Assembly (NCBI RefSeq): GCF_011064595.1
Contig: NZ_JAALJI010000003.1
Span: 330,591-394,590 of the forward strand
DNA from: Paludisphaera soli
GTDB lineage: Bacteria > Planctomycetota > Planctomycetia > Isosphaerales > Isosphaeraceae
DNA length: 64,000 nt
Direction of reading: 5' to 3'
Shown piece after piece: positions 28,891 through 37,507 of the stretch. Each line of letters begins with the position of its first letter. Position 1 is the first letter of the stretch. The position numbers and the translations under genes were made by a program. The notes beneath the pieces were generated by a model. That model was not told the DNA's origin. It made no database searches and was given only the letters and a program-made list of their open reading frames with translations.

Positions 28891-29253
28891 TCAGGCCCGG
28901 AGCGTCTCCATGGAAGTCCTCAGGTCGCGGTCGACGCCGAAGAGTCGGTCGAGGTTCGAGGTCCGGAAGACCTGCTGGAGCACGGGGGACAGCTCGCAGA
29001 GTCGGAGCTTGCCGTGGGTGCCGTCGACCCGGCGCTGGAGGAGGATGAGCTTGCTCAGGAGGGTGCTGGAGATCAGGCCGACGTCGCTGAAGTCCAGGAC
29101 GAGTCGGATCGGCTTGCCGTCGTTGGGGAGGTTTGCGGCGATCTGCTCGGCCGCTTCGCGCACGGTCCGCTCGTCGAACAGCTGGCGGTCGTGGAAGCGG
29201 ACGACCTTGACCCCGTCGACCTCCGTCATGCTGATCCGGTCTGCTGGAGGCAT
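28891..29253 (-). CDS. STAS-domain anti-sigma factor antagonist
   Basis: A 120-residue single STAS domain of SpoIIAA type. The loop VLDFSDVGLISSTLLSKLI at about residues 52-70 has the expected phospho-acceptor serine (Ser62 or Ser63) in the usual place. The start ATG at 29253 is preceded by AGGA at 8 nt; ATG at 29229 is the alternative. It is the second of two adjacent STAS genes (19 nt after the first), so they are probably one operon. No kinase or phosphatase gene is beside it. Confidence 0.87.
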   Translation of the reverse strand: MPPADRISMTEVDGVKVVRFHDRQLFDERTVREAAEQIAANLPNDGKPIRLVLDFSDVGLISSTLLSKLILLQRRVDGTHGKLRLCELSPVLQQVFRTSNLDRLFGVDRDLRTSMETLRA

Positions 29254-29272
29254 TTTACTGATCCTGTGAAGA

Positions 29273-29758
29273 TCATTCGGGTTCGGTTGCGGATCTCTTG
29301 CGGCGGAGGCGACCGAGACGGTCCGAGGCCGGCCCGGCCGGACGAGGGCGGTTCGATTCGACTTCGGCCGTAGGCTCGGACCTGGAGGAGGTCTCGGGCT
29401 CCCCCCTCTCGATCGCCGCGAGCGCGGCATCGCGATCGACGAGGAACTCGAAGAGCTTGTCGAGCTTGCTCGCGCGGAAGACTTCGGCGACCGTGGGTTC
29501 GACGTGGCAGAAGACCACGCGGCCCCCATTCTGCCTGGCGCTCCGGTGGAGTGCCACGAAATTCCCGAGCGCCGCCGAACCGGCGAAGCCGACCCCCGCC
29601 AGGTCGATCACCACGAACGGCCGGCCTTTCGCCTTGAGATGCTCGTCGTACCGATGCCGAAGTTCCAGGGCGGGCGCCGGGTCCAGCCGGAGGCAGTCCC
29701 AGAACTCCGCCAGGAGCACGCCGTCCACGTTATGGACCTGAACGGTTGGCTTCAACAT
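29273..29758 (-). CDS. STAS-domain protein with charged C-terminal tail
   Basis: A 161-residue protein. The STAS domain covers residues 1-115, with VIDLAGVGFAGSAALGN at 50-66 and Ser61 at the phosphorylation position. The last 43 residues are a basic, low-complexity tail (RPRPAGP...LRRKRS), unusual for simple antagonists. The ribosome site AGGTGATC lies before the ATG. It is upstream of the second STAS gene. Confidence 0.85.
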   Translation of the reverse strand: MLKPTVQVHNVDGVLLAEFWDCLRLDPAPALELRHRYDEHLKAKGRPFVVIDLAGVGFAGSAALGNFVALHRSARQNGGRVVFCHVEPTVAEVFRASKLDKLFEFLVDRDAALAAIERGEPETSSRSEPTAEVESNRPRPAGPASDRLGRLRRKRSATEPE

Positions 29759-30286
29759 CGATCGATCACCTGTGCCTGACGGTTAGATAAGACGTCCCGT
29801 CCGCCCGGGCCGTGGGGCGGCTTCGTGCAGGCGGTCGCGACCTTGCCGCTCGGTGGAAGGCCGACGTCGACGACCGATTCCTCGCCCCCGCCCCTCGAGG
29901 GCGCCGGGGTCATCCTAGCAGCGCCCTCGGGTCCCGAACAGGGACCTGTCCGAACCGTCGCGGGCGTCAAGTCGCGAAGAAACGCTGCATCCCGCACCGG
30001 CCGCGAGTGGTCTCGCGGGATCGGCTGCGGAGGTCGTCGAGGCCGGACGATCTCACCATTTGGACGCCCGTTCGATGCGGTCCCTCGGCACTCCGATCGA
30101 GGTGCGGCGCGGCGCTCGGGTCGACGGCTGGGACGGCGGCCTCGCCGTACCTCGACTCCAGGGTACAATGTCTGGACCTCGCCCGGACCCGCGGGCTCGG
30201 ATCGGAGTACGAGCCCAGGTCGCCGTCGGGGTCCCGCCCCGAACGGAGTCGGCCCCGCCCGGCGGTGCCCTATTGGAGTCGCTGCG
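29759..30286. other. Divergent gene-free region
   Basis: 528 nt between the STAS operon and the DUF1573 gene. It holds a small hairpin GGTCCC-GAACA-GGGACC near 29932-29948 and a -10-like TACAAT at 30164-30169, 118 nt before the DUF1573 start. No protein-like frame was recognised. Confidence 0.4.
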
Positions 30287-31288
30287 ATGCGTTCGATGAG
30301 ACTCAACGCGTGCTGCCTGATCCTGCTGGCAGCCTCCTTCCCCGCGACCTTCGGCCAGGACTACAGCTGGCTCGACACGGCCTTGCCCGAACGCGCCTAC
30401 GATTTCGGGACGGTCGCCCGCGGCTCCCAGCTTCGACACGCCTTCCCGGTCGTCAATCGGACCTCCCAGGAGATCCGGATCCTCGAGTGGCGTACGAAGT
30501 GCGGCTGCACCGACGTCAAGGTCGGTGCCAAGGTGATCCCCCCGGGGACCCAGACGACCGTCGAGGTGACCGTCGACACGACCCGATTTCTGGGCCACAA
30601 GCCATCCGGTCTGACGCTGATCTTTGAAACGCCGTCTTACGTGCAGGTCGACCTGAACACCTCGTGTTTCATCCGGGGGGACATCGTGACGACCCCCGGC
30701 CAGCTCGATTTCGGGATCGTCCGGCGTTCCGAGAAGGCCCCGACCGCGGCCCTGACGCTGGCCTACGCCGGCGGGCGGCCCGATTGGCAGGTGACCCGCA
30801 TGAACACCCTCTCCGACCACATCAAGGCCGAGTTCAGCGAGGTCGGCCGCACCGCGGACGGCCAGATCAACTTCTCGCTGACCGCGACCCTCCAGCCCAG
30901 CGCCCCCAACGGCTATTTCAAGGACGAGATCACGCTGGAAACCAGCGATCAGCAGAAGATCCCGATCTCCGTCGTCGCCAACATCCAGAGCGCAGTGGCC
31001 TTGACGCCTTCCATCGTCAACTTCGGGCAGATCAAGCCGGGCGAGAGCATCACCAAGACCGTGCTCGTCCGCTCCGCCCAGGCTTTCAGCATCACCAACC
31101 TGACGACGACCAAGGCCGAGCTTCAGGGCGACGACCAGACGAAAGGCTCCCAGGCCGTTCATCAGGTCAAGCTCACGCTCAAGGCCCCGGATCAGCCGGG
31201 GGCGTTCCACTCCCTGATGACCGTGAAGACGGACATCCCCGACGAGCCCGAAGCGGTCCTGAAGACGTTCGCGACGGTCGGTCCATGA
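30287..31288 (+). CDS. Exported DUF1573-domain protein
   Basis: A 333-residue exported protein with a signal peptide (residues 1-24, ending FGQ). The N-terminal DUF1573 unit is clear: DFGTVARGSQLRHAFPVVNRT, then TKCGCTDVKVGAKVIPPG, the Cys-x-Cys pattern typical of the domain. Two further Ig-like beta domains follow; the third begins IVNFGQIKPGESITKTV. Ig-like ASH/MSP folds are found in this group; function is unknown. The ATG follows GGAG at 8 nt. Its stop overlaps the glycosyltransferase start as ATGA. Confidence 0.85.
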   Translation: MRSMRLNACCLILLAASFPATFGQDYSWLDTALPERAYDFGTVARGSQLRHAFPVVNRTSQEIRILEWRTKCGCTDVKVGAKVIPPGTQTTVEVTVDTTRFLGHKPSGLTLIFETPSYVQVDLNTSCFIRGDIVTTPGQLDFGIVRRSEKAPTAALTLAYAGGRPDWQVTRMNTLSDHIKAEFSEVGRTADGQINFSLTATLQPSAPNGYFKDEITLETSDQQKIPISVVANIQSAVALTPSIVNFGQIKPGESITKTVLVRSAQAFSITNLTTTKAELQGDDQTKGSQAVHQVKLTLKAPDQPGAFHSLMTVKTDIPDEPEAVLKTFATVGP

Positions 31289-32442
31289 GGTCGGAGGGCC
31301 TGTCGCTCGCGGTCGCCGACGTCAACTGGTTCAGCACCGAGAACCTCTTCCGCGAGCTGGACGAGCCCGACGTCCGTCTCCTGACCCTGCGGTGCATGGA
31401 CTATCGCAACGGCTGGCGGAAGGGCGTGCATCCCTGGTCGGCTTCGTGCCGCCGCCGCCGCGTGGGAGAGCGTCGCTGGGCGCGCGACGTCCTCCTGCCC
31501 CCAGGCTGGATGAAGCAGTTCCCGAGCGTCGGGATGCTGCCGATCGCCCGGACGATCGGGCGGTTCTGGGAGCGCCGCGGGGGCCGCCGCGGGCTGGTCG
31601 CGACCTACCCGCACTATCGCCATCTCGTCGACCTCGCCGAGCCCGACGCCACGCTCTACTACAACCTGGACGACTACACGCTCTACTGGCCCTCGCGCGC
31701 CGACGAATTGCGCGCGCTCGAACACGACCTCGTCGAGCGCTCGACCTCGACGGTCTGCGTGGCGTTGGCCCAGGCGGAGGCGTTGCGTCAGGCGGTCCCC
31801 TCCGCCGCGCACAAGATCCACCACATCGGCCACGGCACGCCCGCCGCCTTCCTCGCCGACGAACCGCTCGACCGGCCCGCGCCGCCCCCCGCCGACGTGG
31901 CGGACCTCCCCCGGCCGATCCTGGGCTACGTCGGTTCCCTGGAGGACCGGCTCGACTGGCCGCTGCTGGAGTCCGTAGCCCGCGCCTTCTCGAAGGCCTC
32001 GCTCGTCGTCGTCGGCAGGCCGCCCGAACCCGGCGACGAGCCCTGGCGCGAGTCCTGCCTCCGGACCTGCTCGCTCCCCAACGTGCACGTCCTCGGCTGG
32101 CGTCCTCAGGCCGAGCTCCCGTCCTATTACCAGACGTTCGACGTCAACCTGATCCCCTATCTGGTGGACCACCCGTTCAACCGGGCCTGCTCGCCCACCA
32201 AGATCATGGACGGGATGGGGGCGACGCGGCCCATGGTGGCCACCGCCGTCCCCCAGTGCCGGCTCTACTCCGAGTTGTTCGACGTGGCGGAATCCCGCGA
32301 CGCCTTCCTGGAGGCCGTGACGCGGATCCTCGACCGGGGCTCGGACGACGGCCGGGCGGCGGACCGCTTCGCGCACGCCGCCGACAACGGCTGCGCCGCC
32401 GTCGCCTCGCGCGTGGTCGCGACGCTCGACGTCGCATCCTGA
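31285..32442 (+). CDS. Glycosyltransferase family 4/1-like protein
   Basis: A 385-residue putative glycosyltransferase. The C-terminal nucleotide-sugar half starts at ILGYVGSLEDRLDWPLLESV (about residue 212) and continues with VVVGRPPE, VHVLGWRPQAELPSYY and SPTKIMDGMGATRPMVAT, the normal GT-B order with the E-x7-E region replaced by KIMDGMG. The N-terminal half holds YYNLDDYTLYW, seen in related exopolysaccharide transferases. No signal peptide; it should act in the cytoplasm on surface polysaccharide. It is translationally coupled to the DUF1573 gene. Confidence 0.82.
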   Translation: MRSEGLSLAVADVNWFSTENLFRELDEPDVRLLTLRCMDYRNGWRKGVHPWSASCRRRRVGERRWARDVLLPPGWMKQFPSVGMLPIARTIGRFWERRGGRRGLVATYPHYRHLVDLAEPDATLYYNLDDYTLYWPSRADELRALEHDLVERSTSTVCVALAQAEALRQAVPSAAHKIHHIGHGTPAAFLADEPLDRPAPPPADVADLPRPILGYVGSLEDRLDWPLLESVARAFSKASLVVVGRPPEPGDEPWRESCLRTCSLPNVHVLGWRPQAELPSYYQTFDVNLIPYLVDHPFNRACSPTKIMDGMGATRPMVATAVPQCRLYSELFDVAESRDAFLEAVTRILDRGSDDGRAADRFAHAADNGCAAVASRVVATLDVAS

Positions 32443-32571
32443 AGCCTCTCTGGCGGGCGGCCGAAGCGGGAACCCGGTGGCTTTGCAAGCCGTGCGCCGC
32501 TAGAGTCGTTCCCCAGAACACGCCGAGTAACTCGAGCCGGTGAGAACGTCCGCGACCGAAGGAGGACCCTG

Positions 32572-33966
32572 ATGAGCCTTGGCCTGCGCGTGCGCCTGTC
32601 GATCATGATGTTCCTGCAGTACTTCGTCTGGGGCATCTGGCTCCCCATGCTCGCCCAGCGGCTGGGGAACAACGACCTGAAGCTGGCCGGCGGCGAGATC
32701 GGCTGGATCTTCACCGTGTACGGCTTCGGCTCGATCGTCGGCCCGCTGATCATGGGCCAACTCGCCGACCGCTACTTCGCCACGGAGCGCGTCCTGGCGT
32801 TCGCCCACTTCGTCGGCGGCCTGCTGCTCATCGCCACGGCGTACGCGACGACCTTCTGGCCGATCTTCCTCCTGCTGCTGGCCTACTGCCACCTGTACAT
32901 GCCGACGATGGCCCTCACGAACTCGCTCTCGTTCCGCAGCCTGGGCGAGGCCAACCAGGCGTACTTCCCCTCCATCCGCTTCTGGGGGACGATCGGCTGG
33001 ATCGCGGCCGGGCTGTTCTTCACCATGTACCTGGAATATGAAGACCTGCCGTTCTTCCGGTCCGTCTTCGACCTCCTGGGGCTCCACGGGGTGTTCGAGG
33101 GCTTCATGGGCTTCTGGAAGTCCTCGATCGTCCCGATCTGGCGATCGCTCTTCGCGCTCTCCTTCGTGGGCGAGCCGAGCTACCGGGACTGCCTCCGCGT
33201 CTCCGGATTCTTCTCGATCATCTACGCTTTGTACTGCTTGACGCTCCCCCACACGCCCCCCACCCCGGCGAGGGAGTCCGACCCGATCGACAAGCGTTCG
33301 GCGATCGTCGAGTGCCTGGAGCTGATGAAGTTCCGCTCGTTCGCCGTCCTGATCGGCGTGGCCGGCCTCGTCGGCATCATGTTGGCCTTCTACTTCGCCT
33401 GCGAGAGTTACTTCCTCGTCTCGATCGGGGTCGCCCCCACGCAGACCGGCGCGTACATGGCCATCGGCCAGGTCGCCGAGGGGGTGGTGATGCTCCTCAT
33501 CCCCCTGTCCGTGGCGAAGCTAGGGTACAAGAACACGATGCTGCTCGGCATGGCCGCCTGGGCGACCCGATTCGGGCTGTCGGCCCTCGGCTACCCCTTC
33601 TGGCTGATGATCTCGACGCTCGTGCTCCACGGCTTCGCGTTCGGCTTCTTCTTCGTCGTCGCCCAGATGTTCGTCGACCGTGCGTCGAGCAAGGACATCA
33701 AGGCCTCGGCCCAGTCGCTCCTGGTTTTCGTCATCTACGGACTGGGGACGGTCGTCGGCAGCGCCGTCTCGGGATACATCCGCGAGTACTTCTCGACGCA
33801 GGCGAACGGCCTGGCCGTCGAGAACTGGAGGGGGATCTGGATGGGCCCCTTCCTCCTGACGCTGGGCTGCATGGCGATCTTCGCCCTGCTCTTCAAGGAG
33901 CAGCAGATCGGCGAGATCCGCGAGGACGCCGAGTCGCACTTCGAGCCCAGCGTAGCCTCGCATTGA
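32572..33966 (+). CDS. MFS nucleoside:H+ symporter-like permease (NupG type)
   Basis: A 464-residue, 12-helix transporter of the nucleoside:proton symporter branch of the major facilitator superfamily. The first helix is LSIMMFLQYFVWGIWLPML, and the family's LADRYFATERVLAF loop 2-3 and FPSIRFWGTIGWIAAG are easily seen. A long central loop of about 60 residues separates the halves. Substrate is inferred as nucleosides or related solutes. The ATG follows AAGGAGG at 6 nt. Confidence 0.88.
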   Translation: MSLGLRVRLSIMMFLQYFVWGIWLPMLAQRLGNNDLKLAGGEIGWIFTVYGFGSIVGPLIMGQLADRYFATERVLAFAHFVGGLLLIATAYATTFWPIFLLLLAYCHLYMPTMALTNSLSFRSLGEANQAYFPSIRFWGTIGWIAAGLFFTMYLEYEDLPFFRSVFDLLGLHGVFEGFMGFWKSSIVPIWRSLFALSFVGEPSYRDCLRVSGFFSIIYALYCLTLPHTPPTPARESDPIDKRSAIVECLELMKFRSFAVLIGVAGLVGIMLAFYFACESYFLVSIGVAPTQTGAYMAIGQVAEGVVMLLIPLSVAKLGYKNTMLLGMAAWATRFGLSALGYPFWLMISTLVLHGFAFGFFFVVAQMFVDRASSKDIKASAQSLLVFVIYGLGTVVGSAVSGYIREYFSTQANGLAVENWRGIWMGPFLLTLGCMAIFALLFKEQQIGEIREDAESHFEPSVASH

Positions 33967-33991
33967 TCGCCCAAACTCCTTGATCGTCGCT

Positions 33992-34024
33992 GGGGGGGCG
34001 ATTCGTCGCCCCCCCTTCGCTTTT
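33992..34024 (+). terminator. Terminator of the MFS gene with UUCG tetraloop
   Basis: A perfect 10-bp stem (33992-34001 with 34006-34015) closed by TTCG, then TTCGCTTTTCG. It begins 26 nt after the stop codon. Confidence 0.8.
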
Positions 34025-34113
34025 CGAACGGCGTCGTCGCTGCGAGTGGCTTTGGGATAAGCTGGAAAGGTGACTTGGTTCGTCGTCGCCGCTCGTAGGT
34101 CGGGGGTCCTGGA

Positions 34114-36531
34114 ATGGTCTCGTCGTCTGCCTTGCGTGCCGTGATCCGGAAGGCCGTCATGACCTGGCTGACGCTAGTCGCCCCCACGGTCGTGGGCGCC
34201 CAGACTCCCGAGGCGGACGCGGAGACCGACAGTCACCTCGCCTCGTTGCGGGATCGGCTCGAAGACCGGACGATCGAACTGCCCGTGCGCGAGGATCTGG
34301 CCCTGGAGATGACCGGGACGCTCGACCGCTCGGCGCGAGCGGCGACCCGCCTGGAAGCCAAGCAGGCCCGCTGGGACTCGGCGGTCGCCCTCCTTGACGA
34401 GTTCGACCGCAAGAATCCCGACCACCCTCGCAAGCGGGAGTTCGGCCTCCAGGCGGCGGTCTATCGCTGGGCGCAGGCCCGCACCTGGCACGATCGGCGC
34501 GAGCTCTTCCCGACCCAGACCCAGTCCGTCACGAAGGAAGCGGAGGCCCTCGACGACGCCATCGCCCGGCTTCGCCTGCTGGTGGGCGGGGCCCCCGGCG
34601 GGCTCGCCGACAACATCCGATTCCGACTCGCCTGGGCCCTGACCGACCGTGCGGCGCTCGAAGACGAGGGAGCCCCCACGGCCGCCCTCCGCCGCGAAGA
34701 GGCGCTGGATTTGTTGAAGGAGCCGCCGACCGAGCCCTCCCTCGCGGGCTTCCACGCGCTCCTGAAAGCCGAGCTGCTTCGCGAGGCCGGCAAGCTCGAC
34801 GAGGCCGCCGCACAGGTCGATCTCGCCCTCAAGGCCGACCCCCCGCCGCCGGAAGCCGAGGTGATGGACCTCCTCGTCCAAATCTTCGTCGATCGAGGTC
34901 GATTCGACGAGGCGAGGCGACGAGTCGAGGCGTCGGGGATTTCTGGCCCCCGTAAAGATCTGCTCAAGGTTCGCATCGGCCTCGCTGCGTGGGCCGCCGA
35001 ACCGGCCGATCCCGGGCGACGCGAGCGACGTCGGACGATCGAGGAGGACCTGGTCCAACGGATTCGGGCGCTCCGCGAGGCGAACACGACGGAGGTCCGC
35101 AGGGCCCTGGCCGACCTCGCGAGGTCGGCAGCGGAGTTCGATACCGACGCACCACACGCCCTCCGCGACGCGATGGCGGAGGGCTTCGAGATCCTGGGAG
35201 ACCTCGACAAGGCCGCCGAATCCGCCGAGAAGGCCGCCGAACGCGCCGAGCAGGTCGGGCGGCGGGACGAGGCCGGCGCGTCGCGACTCCGGGCCGGCGG
35301 GTACCTGTTCCAGGCCGGTCGCAACGTCGAGGCCGCCGCCGTCCTCGGGAAGGTCGTGGCCGACACCGGTGCCGGGGACTCCCGTGCGAAGGCGGGGCTT
35401 CTGCAGACGCTCGCCCTCGGCCGGGCCCTCGCGGCCGGCTCGGGCGACGTCCCCCCCGACGCCTACGCGCGAGCCCTGGAGCGCCAGCTTCGAGACTTCC
35501 CGGACGACCCGACGGCCGACGAGGCTCGCTGGATGCTCGGGATGCTGGAGCATTCGAAGGGACGACGTGACGAGGCCCTGGCCCTCTGGAAGGCCGTGCC
35601 GGTGAAATCCCCGCGATGGATCCAGTCCCGGATCGCCGCCTGCGACGGCTTTCGCCGCGCGCTGGAGGACCAGATCGCGGCCGAGGAGCGCGACGGCCTG
35701 GAAGCTCGGTTCGCCGAGGCCTCCGCCTTCCTGGACGAGAGCCTGGCCCTGGGACGCGACCGACCGGACGCCGATCGGGCGGACCTCCTACTGGCTGGCG
35801 CCCGCCTGAATCTCGTGCCCGTCGTCGGGAAGGCCGCGCTCGCCCGGGACGCCGCCGAGCAGTGCTCGGCGATGAACGTCAGCGCGGACCGCCGGTATGA
35901 GGCGCGACTCGCCCGACTGATCGCACTCGCGGTGCTCGGTCGATACCTCGAAGCCGAGCGCGAGGCTCAGCAGCATGCTGGGTGGGCCGTCGCCTCGGGA
36001 CGCCCGGCGCTGCTGGATTCCCTCCGTCAGATCGACCTGGCGGCCTCCGCGGCCGACAGCGATCTATTGCAGCGGCGGCTCGGGTTGATCGCTCGACACC
36101 TGATCCAGCCGCTCCTCCAGGACGAATCGATCTCCGACGACGAGCGCAACGAGTTGACGTTCCGGCTGGCCCGCGCCCTCCTCTTCCAGGGCGACCCCAG
36201 GTCGGCCCAGGCCACGCTGCAGGGCTGGGCTCCATCGACCCGCAAGGCCGACGACCGCTTCCTCAAAGATCTGGCCGACACCTACTTCCGGCTCGAAGCC
36301 AACGAGCTGGCGATCGACGTGGAGCGGCTCCGCCTCAAGAATCTGACCGCCGGGGCGCCGGCGTGGTTCGACGCCCGTTATGGGCTCGCCCTGGCCTACT
36401 ATCGCCTCGGCCGGAAGCAGGACGCCTTGCAGCTGATCGAGGGCACGGCGATCCTCCACCCCGACCTCGGCGGGGGGAGGCTGCGCGACAAATTCATCCG
36501 CCTCCGTCAACGCCTCGGCTCGGGCCCTTGA
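34114..36531 (+). CDS. Exported helical-repeat (TPR-like) protein
   Basis: An 805-residue protein, not assigned to a known enzyme family. It begins with a hydrophobic signal-like stretch (about residues 12-29, ending VVGAQ). Almost the whole protein is made of Ala/Leu/Arg-rich antiparallel helices with TPR-like elements such as LLREAGKLDEAAAQVDLALK and LAYYRLGRKQDALQLIEG. These suggest a large alpha-solenoid for protein-protein contacts in the envelope. The 3' end overlaps the convergent esterase gene by 38 nt. The start is drawn at the first ATG; another at 34159 is possible. Confidence 0.75.
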   Translation: MVSSSALRAVIRKAVMTWLTLVAPTVVGAQTPEADAETDSHLASLRDRLEDRTIELPVREDLALEMTGTLDRSARAATRLEAKQARWDSAVALLDEFDRKNPDHPRKREFGLQAAVYRWAQARTWHDRRELFPTQTQSVTKEAEALDDAIARLRLLVGGAPGGLADNIRFRLAWALTDRAALEDEGAPTAALRREEALDLLKEPPTEPSLAGFHALLKAELLREAGKLDEAAAQVDLALKADPPPPEAEVMDLLVQIFVDRGRFDEARRRVEASGISGPRKDLLKVRIGLAAWAAEPADPGRRERRRTIEEDLVQRIRALREANTTEVRRALADLARSAAEFDTDAPHALRDAMAEGFEILGDLDKAAESAEKAAERAEQVGRRDEAGASRLRAGGYLFQAGRNVEAAAVLGKVVADTGAGDSRAKAGLLQTLALGRALAAGSGDVPPDAYARALERQLRDFPDDPTADEARWMLGMLEHSKGRRDEALALWKAVPVKSPRWIQSRIAACDGFRRALEDQIAAEERDGLEARFAEASAFLDESLALGRDRPDADRADLLLAGARLNLVPVVGKAALARDAAEQCSAMNVSADRRYEARLARLIALAVLGRYLEAEREAQQHAGWAVASGRPALLDSLRQIDLAASAADSDLLQRRLGLIARHLIQPLLQDESISDDERNELTFRLARALLFQGDPRSAQATLQGWAPSTRKADDRFLKDLADTYFRLEANELAIDVERLRLKNLTAGAPAWFDARYGLALAYYRLGRKQDALQLIEGTAILHPDLGGGRLRDKFIRLRQRLGSGP

Positions 36532-37468
36532 GGCCGAACGCCTGGCGCAAGGCCCCGGCGATTTCGTCCACGGCCTCGCGGCCGCGGTCGAAGAACGGAT
36601 AACGGCGCAGGAACCCGTGGATCATCCCGCCGTAGCGGGTGAGCTTCGCCGGCGTCCCGGAGGCCGACAAGCGCTCCGCGTAACGTTCGCCTTCGTCGCG
36701 GAGGACGTCGTGGCCGGCGGTAAGCACCAGCGCGGGGGCGAGCCCCGAGAGGTCGGTCGCCCGCATCGGCGACGCATAAGGTTCGTACCGCAGGCCCGGA
36801 TCGGGGACGTACTGGTCCCAGTACCACAGCATCTCCGCGCGGGTCAGCATGCAGCCCTCGGCGAAGAGGCGATAGCTCTCGGTCTCGAAATCGCAGTCGA
36901 GGATGGGGTAGGCGAGGATTTGCAGGGCGAGGGCCGCTCCGCCCCGATCGCGCGCCGTCAGGGCGGCCACGGCGGCGAGATTCCCCCCGGCGCTGTCCCC
37001 GCAGACCGCGAGGCGGGTCGGGTCGCCGCCGACCTCTCCCGCGTGCTTCGCGAACCAGGACAGTGCGGCGTAGGCGTCGTCGGCGGCGGCCGGGTATGGG
37101 TGCTCCGGGGCGAGTCGATAGCCGACCGAGGCCACGATCGCCCCGGAGGCGTTCGCCATCGCGCGGCAGACCCCTTCATGCGAGGCCAGGTCGCCGACCA
37201 CCCAGCCGCCGCCGTGGTAATAGACCACCACGGGCGCCGGTCGCTCGTCGAGGTTCACCGGCGTGATCACACGGATGGGGAGCCCGCCGCCGGGCCCCGG
37301 GATCGTCCGATCCTCGACTCGGCCGACTCGCGGCAGGCGACCCAGGAAGCGGGTGGAGACCCCCATCTGCGTTCGGGCCTGGGACGGGGTCATCTGATCG
37401 ACCGTGGGGAGGCCCGACGCCGCCAGCTTGCCGAGGAACTCGCGCACCTGAGGGTCGAGGGGGGTCAA
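36494..37468 (-). CDS. Alpha/beta hydrolase, hormone-sensitive-lipase family esterase
   Basis: A 324-residue cytoplasmic carboxylesterase or lipase. The oxyanion-hole motif HGGGW is at residues 85-89, the nucleophile Ser159 is in GDSAGG, and the acid and base are likely in AGHDVLRDEG and MIHGFLRRYP. The start is a TTG with GGGGAG 7 nt upstream. The natural substrate is not known. It overlaps the TPR-like gene tail to tail. Confidence 0.92.
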   Translation of the reverse strand: MTPLDPQVREFLGKLAASGLPTVDQMTPSQARTQMGVSTRFLGRLPRVGRVEDRTIPGPGGGLPIRVITPVNLDERPAPVVVYYHGGGWVVGDLASHEGVCRAMANASGAIVASVGYRLAPEHPYPAAADDAYAALSWFAKHAGEVGGDPTRLAVCGDSAGGNLAAVAALTARDRGGAALALQILAYPILDCDFETESYRLFAEGCMLTRAEMLWYWDQYVPDPGLRYEPYASPMRATDLSGLAPALVLTAGHDVLRDEGERYAERLSASGTPAKLTRYGGMIHGFLRRYPFFDRGREAVDEIAGALRQAFGLKGPSRGVDGGG

Positions 37469-37507
37469 GGCCGCACTCCCCGGCGGACGCGTCCTGCATA
37501 ATGGTTG

